Source: Aquibium oceanicum (lineage in GTDB: Bacteria > Pseudomonadota > Alphaproteobacteria > Rhizobiales > Rhizobiaceae). Taken from it: a stretch of 64,000 nucleotides of DNA. The position numbers and the translations under genes were made by a program. The notes under the pieces were generated by a model. It was not told the DNA's origin, searched no databases, and saw only the letters and a list, made by a program, of their open reading frames with translations. The stretch covers positions 3,928,501 through 3,992,500 of the forward strand of contig NZ_CP018171.1 in the NCBI RefSeq assembly GCF_001889605.1. The letters run 5' to 3'. This document shows, in pieces, positions 62,235 through 64,000 of this stretch. Position 1 is the stretch's first letter, and each line of letters starts with the position of its first letter.

Positions 62235-63407
62235 TTAGCGGGGCTTCCACCGGACCGGCAGGTTGAGAATTCCACGGAACGCCCAGCCGCCGATCCGCAC
62301 CTGTGCGCCTTCCTCGATCTGAAGCCCGCGAAGCCGGCCGAACAGCTTCGGCAGCGCAACCTCGGCCACCATGCAGCGTGAGGCCCATGCACCGGCGCAG
62401 AAATGCGGACCGGCGCCGAAGGCGATCGACTTGGATGTGGCGCGCGACACGTCGAACCGGTCAGGATCGATAAAATGCGCTTCGTCGCGGTTGGCGGAGC
62501 CGAACATGAAGAAGACGCGGTCCTCCGGCTCGAAGGTGATGTCGCCGTAGCGATGCCGGACTGCGACACGGCGCGGCGACATGCCGATCGGGGCAAGCCA
62601 TCGGCAATATTCGTCGAAGACCTGCATCCAGCTCGCCTCGCCCGCCTCCACCCTCGCCCGCTCCGACGGATGGGTCAGCAGCGCCCAGACCGCACCTGCA
62701 ATGGCATCGCGCGGTTCGTTCTGGCCACCGCTGATGGCGAGCTTCACGTTCGCGCGCACGCTCTCCATCGGCATCCCGCCGTCCAGCATGACGCTGAGCA
62801 GGCTCGCATTCGGGGCGGCACGCACGACCGGCACCATGTCGTCGATCGCCGAGTCTATGCCCGACGTCGCCGAGTGGCAGCGCGCCTCGACCGCCGGATC
62901 GCCGGCGTAGTTGGCGATACCGTCGATCATCGCCTGCGACCAGGCATCCATGTCCTGGGATCGCATGTTGACGAGCCCGGTCAGCGACTTCAGGCATTCG
63001 GCGGAGAACCGCAGTGCGAAATCCTTGACGAGGTCCGCCCCGGCCCGCGGATCCAGTTCGTCGAGGACCGTATCCGCATGCGCCTCGAACGTCTGTTTCC
63101 AGACGTCGCGCACGGTCTTCGGCGACACCGACGGAAAGATCGCGCGGCGCTCGGACAGATGCGCGTCGCCATCCTTGCGCATCATGTTGTGGCCCATTAG
63201 CCGGTTCATCAGACCGCCCGGCTGGTGCGAGGAGAAGACGGCGACATTCTTCTCGCAGACGAAGATGTCGTCTCGCCGCGAAAACAGCGTGGCGCCGAGT
63301 TGCGGCACGAACGCTATCGGCGCGCTTTCGCGCATCCGTGCAAGGTCAGGATAGGGATTGCGCCAGAAGGCGGCCGGATCGATTTCGTAGCGCGGCGCGT
63401 CCGACAT
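62235..63407 (-). CDS. Cytochrome P450
   Basis: This 390-residue soluble P450 has the haem motif FGAGPHFCAGAWASRCMVAE near residue 340, with FxxGxHxCxG intact. ExxR is present in the K-helix as FDEYCRWLAP, and the I-helix reads KLAISGGQNEPRDAIAGAVW. In most P450s the I-helix is (A/G)GxxT; here NEP takes the place of the acid-threonine pair. It is a class I bacterial P450 needing ferredoxin and reductase, which are not adjacent. The substrate is unknown. It is convergent with the DUF2189-like gene. Confidence 0.9.
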   Translation of the reverse strand: MSDAPRYEIDPAAFWRNPYPDLARMRESAPIAFVPQLGATLFSRRDDIFVCEKNVAVFSSHQPGGLMNRLMGHNMMRKDGDAHLSERRAIFPSVSPKTVRDVWKQTFEAHADTVLDELDPRAGADLVKDFALRFSAECLKSLTGLVNMRSQDMDAWSQAMIDGIANYAGDPAVEARCHSATSGIDSAIDDMVPVVRAAPNASLLSVMLDGGMPMESVRANVKLAISGGQNEPRDAIAGAVWALLTHPSERARVEAGEASWMQVFDEYCRWLAPIGMSPRRVAVRHRYGDITFEPEDRVFFMFGSANRDEAHFIDPDRFDVSRATSKSIAFGAGPHFCAGAWASRCMVAEVALPKLFGRLRGLQIEEGAQVRIGGWAFRGILNLPVRWKPR

Positions 63408-63473
63408 GGTCTCCTCCCGGTCGCCAGATCACCAGCACCGGGAGACGAACGCAAGGACGGAGTTCGCTCGCGG

Positions 63474-64000
63474 TCAGAGGGGCCAGAAGAAGAGGATGGC
63501 AGGAACCGAGACGGCGATGATGATGGCCTCCAGCGGCAGGCCCATGCGCCAGTAGTCGCCGAAGCGGTAGCCGCCCGGGCCCATGATGATGGTGTTGTTC
63601 TTGTGGCCGATCGGCGTGAGGAAGGCGCAGGAGGCAGCGACCGCCACGCCCATCAGGAACGGATCGGGCGACACCTCGATCGAATTCGCCACGCCGACCG
63701 CGATGGGAGCCGCGATCAGCGCGGTCGCCACGTTGTTGAGGAAGTCGGACAGCGTCATGGTAACGATCATCAGGACGGCGAGGATCGCCCAGGCCGGCAG
63801 GAAAGAGGTCTGCGCGACGATTGCGTTCGCAATTAGCGCGGTACCGCCCGAATCCTCAAGCGCCAATCCGATGGGGATCAGCGAGGCGAGCAGCACGATC
63901 ACCGGCCATTCGACGGAATCGTAGACTTCCCGCGGCCCCACGATGTTGAAGATCGCGTAGAAACCGACTGCCGCCGCAAGCCCGATCGCCAGCGGCACGA
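63474..64000 (-). CDS. SLC13/DASS-type transporter, C-terminal part
   Basis: Only the last about 175 residues are in the window; the gene continues past the right edge. Visible are VEWPVIVLLASLIPIGLALE, ILAVLMIVTMTLSDFLNNVA (with the conserved SDxxNNxAT motif of the family), PDPFLMGVAVAASCAFLTPI and GHKNNTIIMGPGGYRFGDYW. These resemble the end of SLC13/CitT-like anion or sulfate permeases, which move dicarboxylates or sulfate with Na+ or H+. The GTG at 63998 is not the real start. Confidence 0.85.
   Translation of the reverse strand, partial: VPLAIGLAAAVGFYAIFNIVGPREVYDSVEWPVIVLLASLIPIGLALEDSGGTALIANAIVAQTSFLPAWAILAVLMIVTMTLSDFLNNVATALIAAPIAVGVANSIEVSPDPFLMGVAVAASCAFLTPIGHKNNTIIMGPGGYRFGDYWRMGLPLEAIIIAVSVPAILFFWPL

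Overview
The window is about 64 kb of high-GC chromosomal DNA from an alphaproteobacterium, most likely order Hyphomicrobiales (Rhizobiales), family Phyllobacteriaceae or a close relative. Four things point there: a PdhS-type cell-cycle histidine kinase, a perfect Irr (iron control element) box, a tRNA-His without the extra 5' G, and several small families (DUF982, DUF6460-like, DUF2218) that are common in this order. Genes are dense and often overlap by 4 bases. I see no prophage, insertion sequence, CRISPR array or rRNA operon.

Layout. 1-8.8 kb: glycolate/lactate oxidation. glcD and glcE (minus strand) diverge from a GntR/FCD regulator and lutABC (plus strand), with regulator half-sites between them. 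A PIN/AbrB toxin-antitoxin cassette sits between glcD and glcE, and a DUF433/DUF5615 cassette runs off the left edge. 8.9-19.2 kb: housekeeping and conserved unknowns (thioredoxin-like protein, class I glutamine amidotransferase, diguanylate cyclase, RsmE, a short Hsp70-like ATPase, a frameshifted DUF3616 gene in a low-GC patch, glutamate-cysteine ligase, DUF937, DUF982). 19.3-31.3 kb: an eleven-gene aromatic-degradation operon with a divergent LysR regulator. It holds two hydroxyquinol-type intradiol dioxygenases, a flavin phenol hydroxylase, maleylacetate reductase, a ring-cleavage-type VOC protein paired with an alpha/beta hydrolase, and a complete five-part branched-chain-type ABC importer. 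It can be read as uptake of an aromatic, hydroxylation to hydroxyquinol, intradiol cleavage to maleylacetate and reduction to 3-oxoadipate.

31.4-45.3 kb: an inverted pair of intergenic repeats, tRNA-His, a phasin with a perfect palindrome upstream, a 1.4-kilo-residue PdhS-like kinase with a huge acidic linker, an Irr-box-controlled ferric iron importer (binding protein and permease, no ATPase nearby), a structured candidate small RNA, acetoacetyl-CoA synthetase and an AsmA-like protein. 45.3-52 kb: potFGHI polyamine importer, a glutamine-synthetase-like gamma-glutamylpolyamine synthetase and an EamA exporter. 52-57.2 kb: acylphosphatase, quinone reductase, DUF2218, then the ScfR-type regulator divergent from isocitrate lyase. 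57.5-61.3 kb: a degenerate receiver, a second puuA-like gene, an RHH/ParE toxin-antitoxin pair and a puuB-like oxidase. 61.4-64 kb: a DUF2189-like membrane protein, a cytochrome P450 with an unusual I-helix, and the end of an SLC13-type transporter.

Themes: carbon-storage and C2/C4 metabolism (phasin, acetoacetyl-CoA synthetase, isocitrate lyase, glycolate/lactate), polyamine uptake and breakdown, and aromatic catabolism. The most unusual features are the composite hydroxyquinol operon and the repeated placement of toxin-antitoxin pairs inside catabolic operons. All functions are inferred from reading the sequence; no database search was run.
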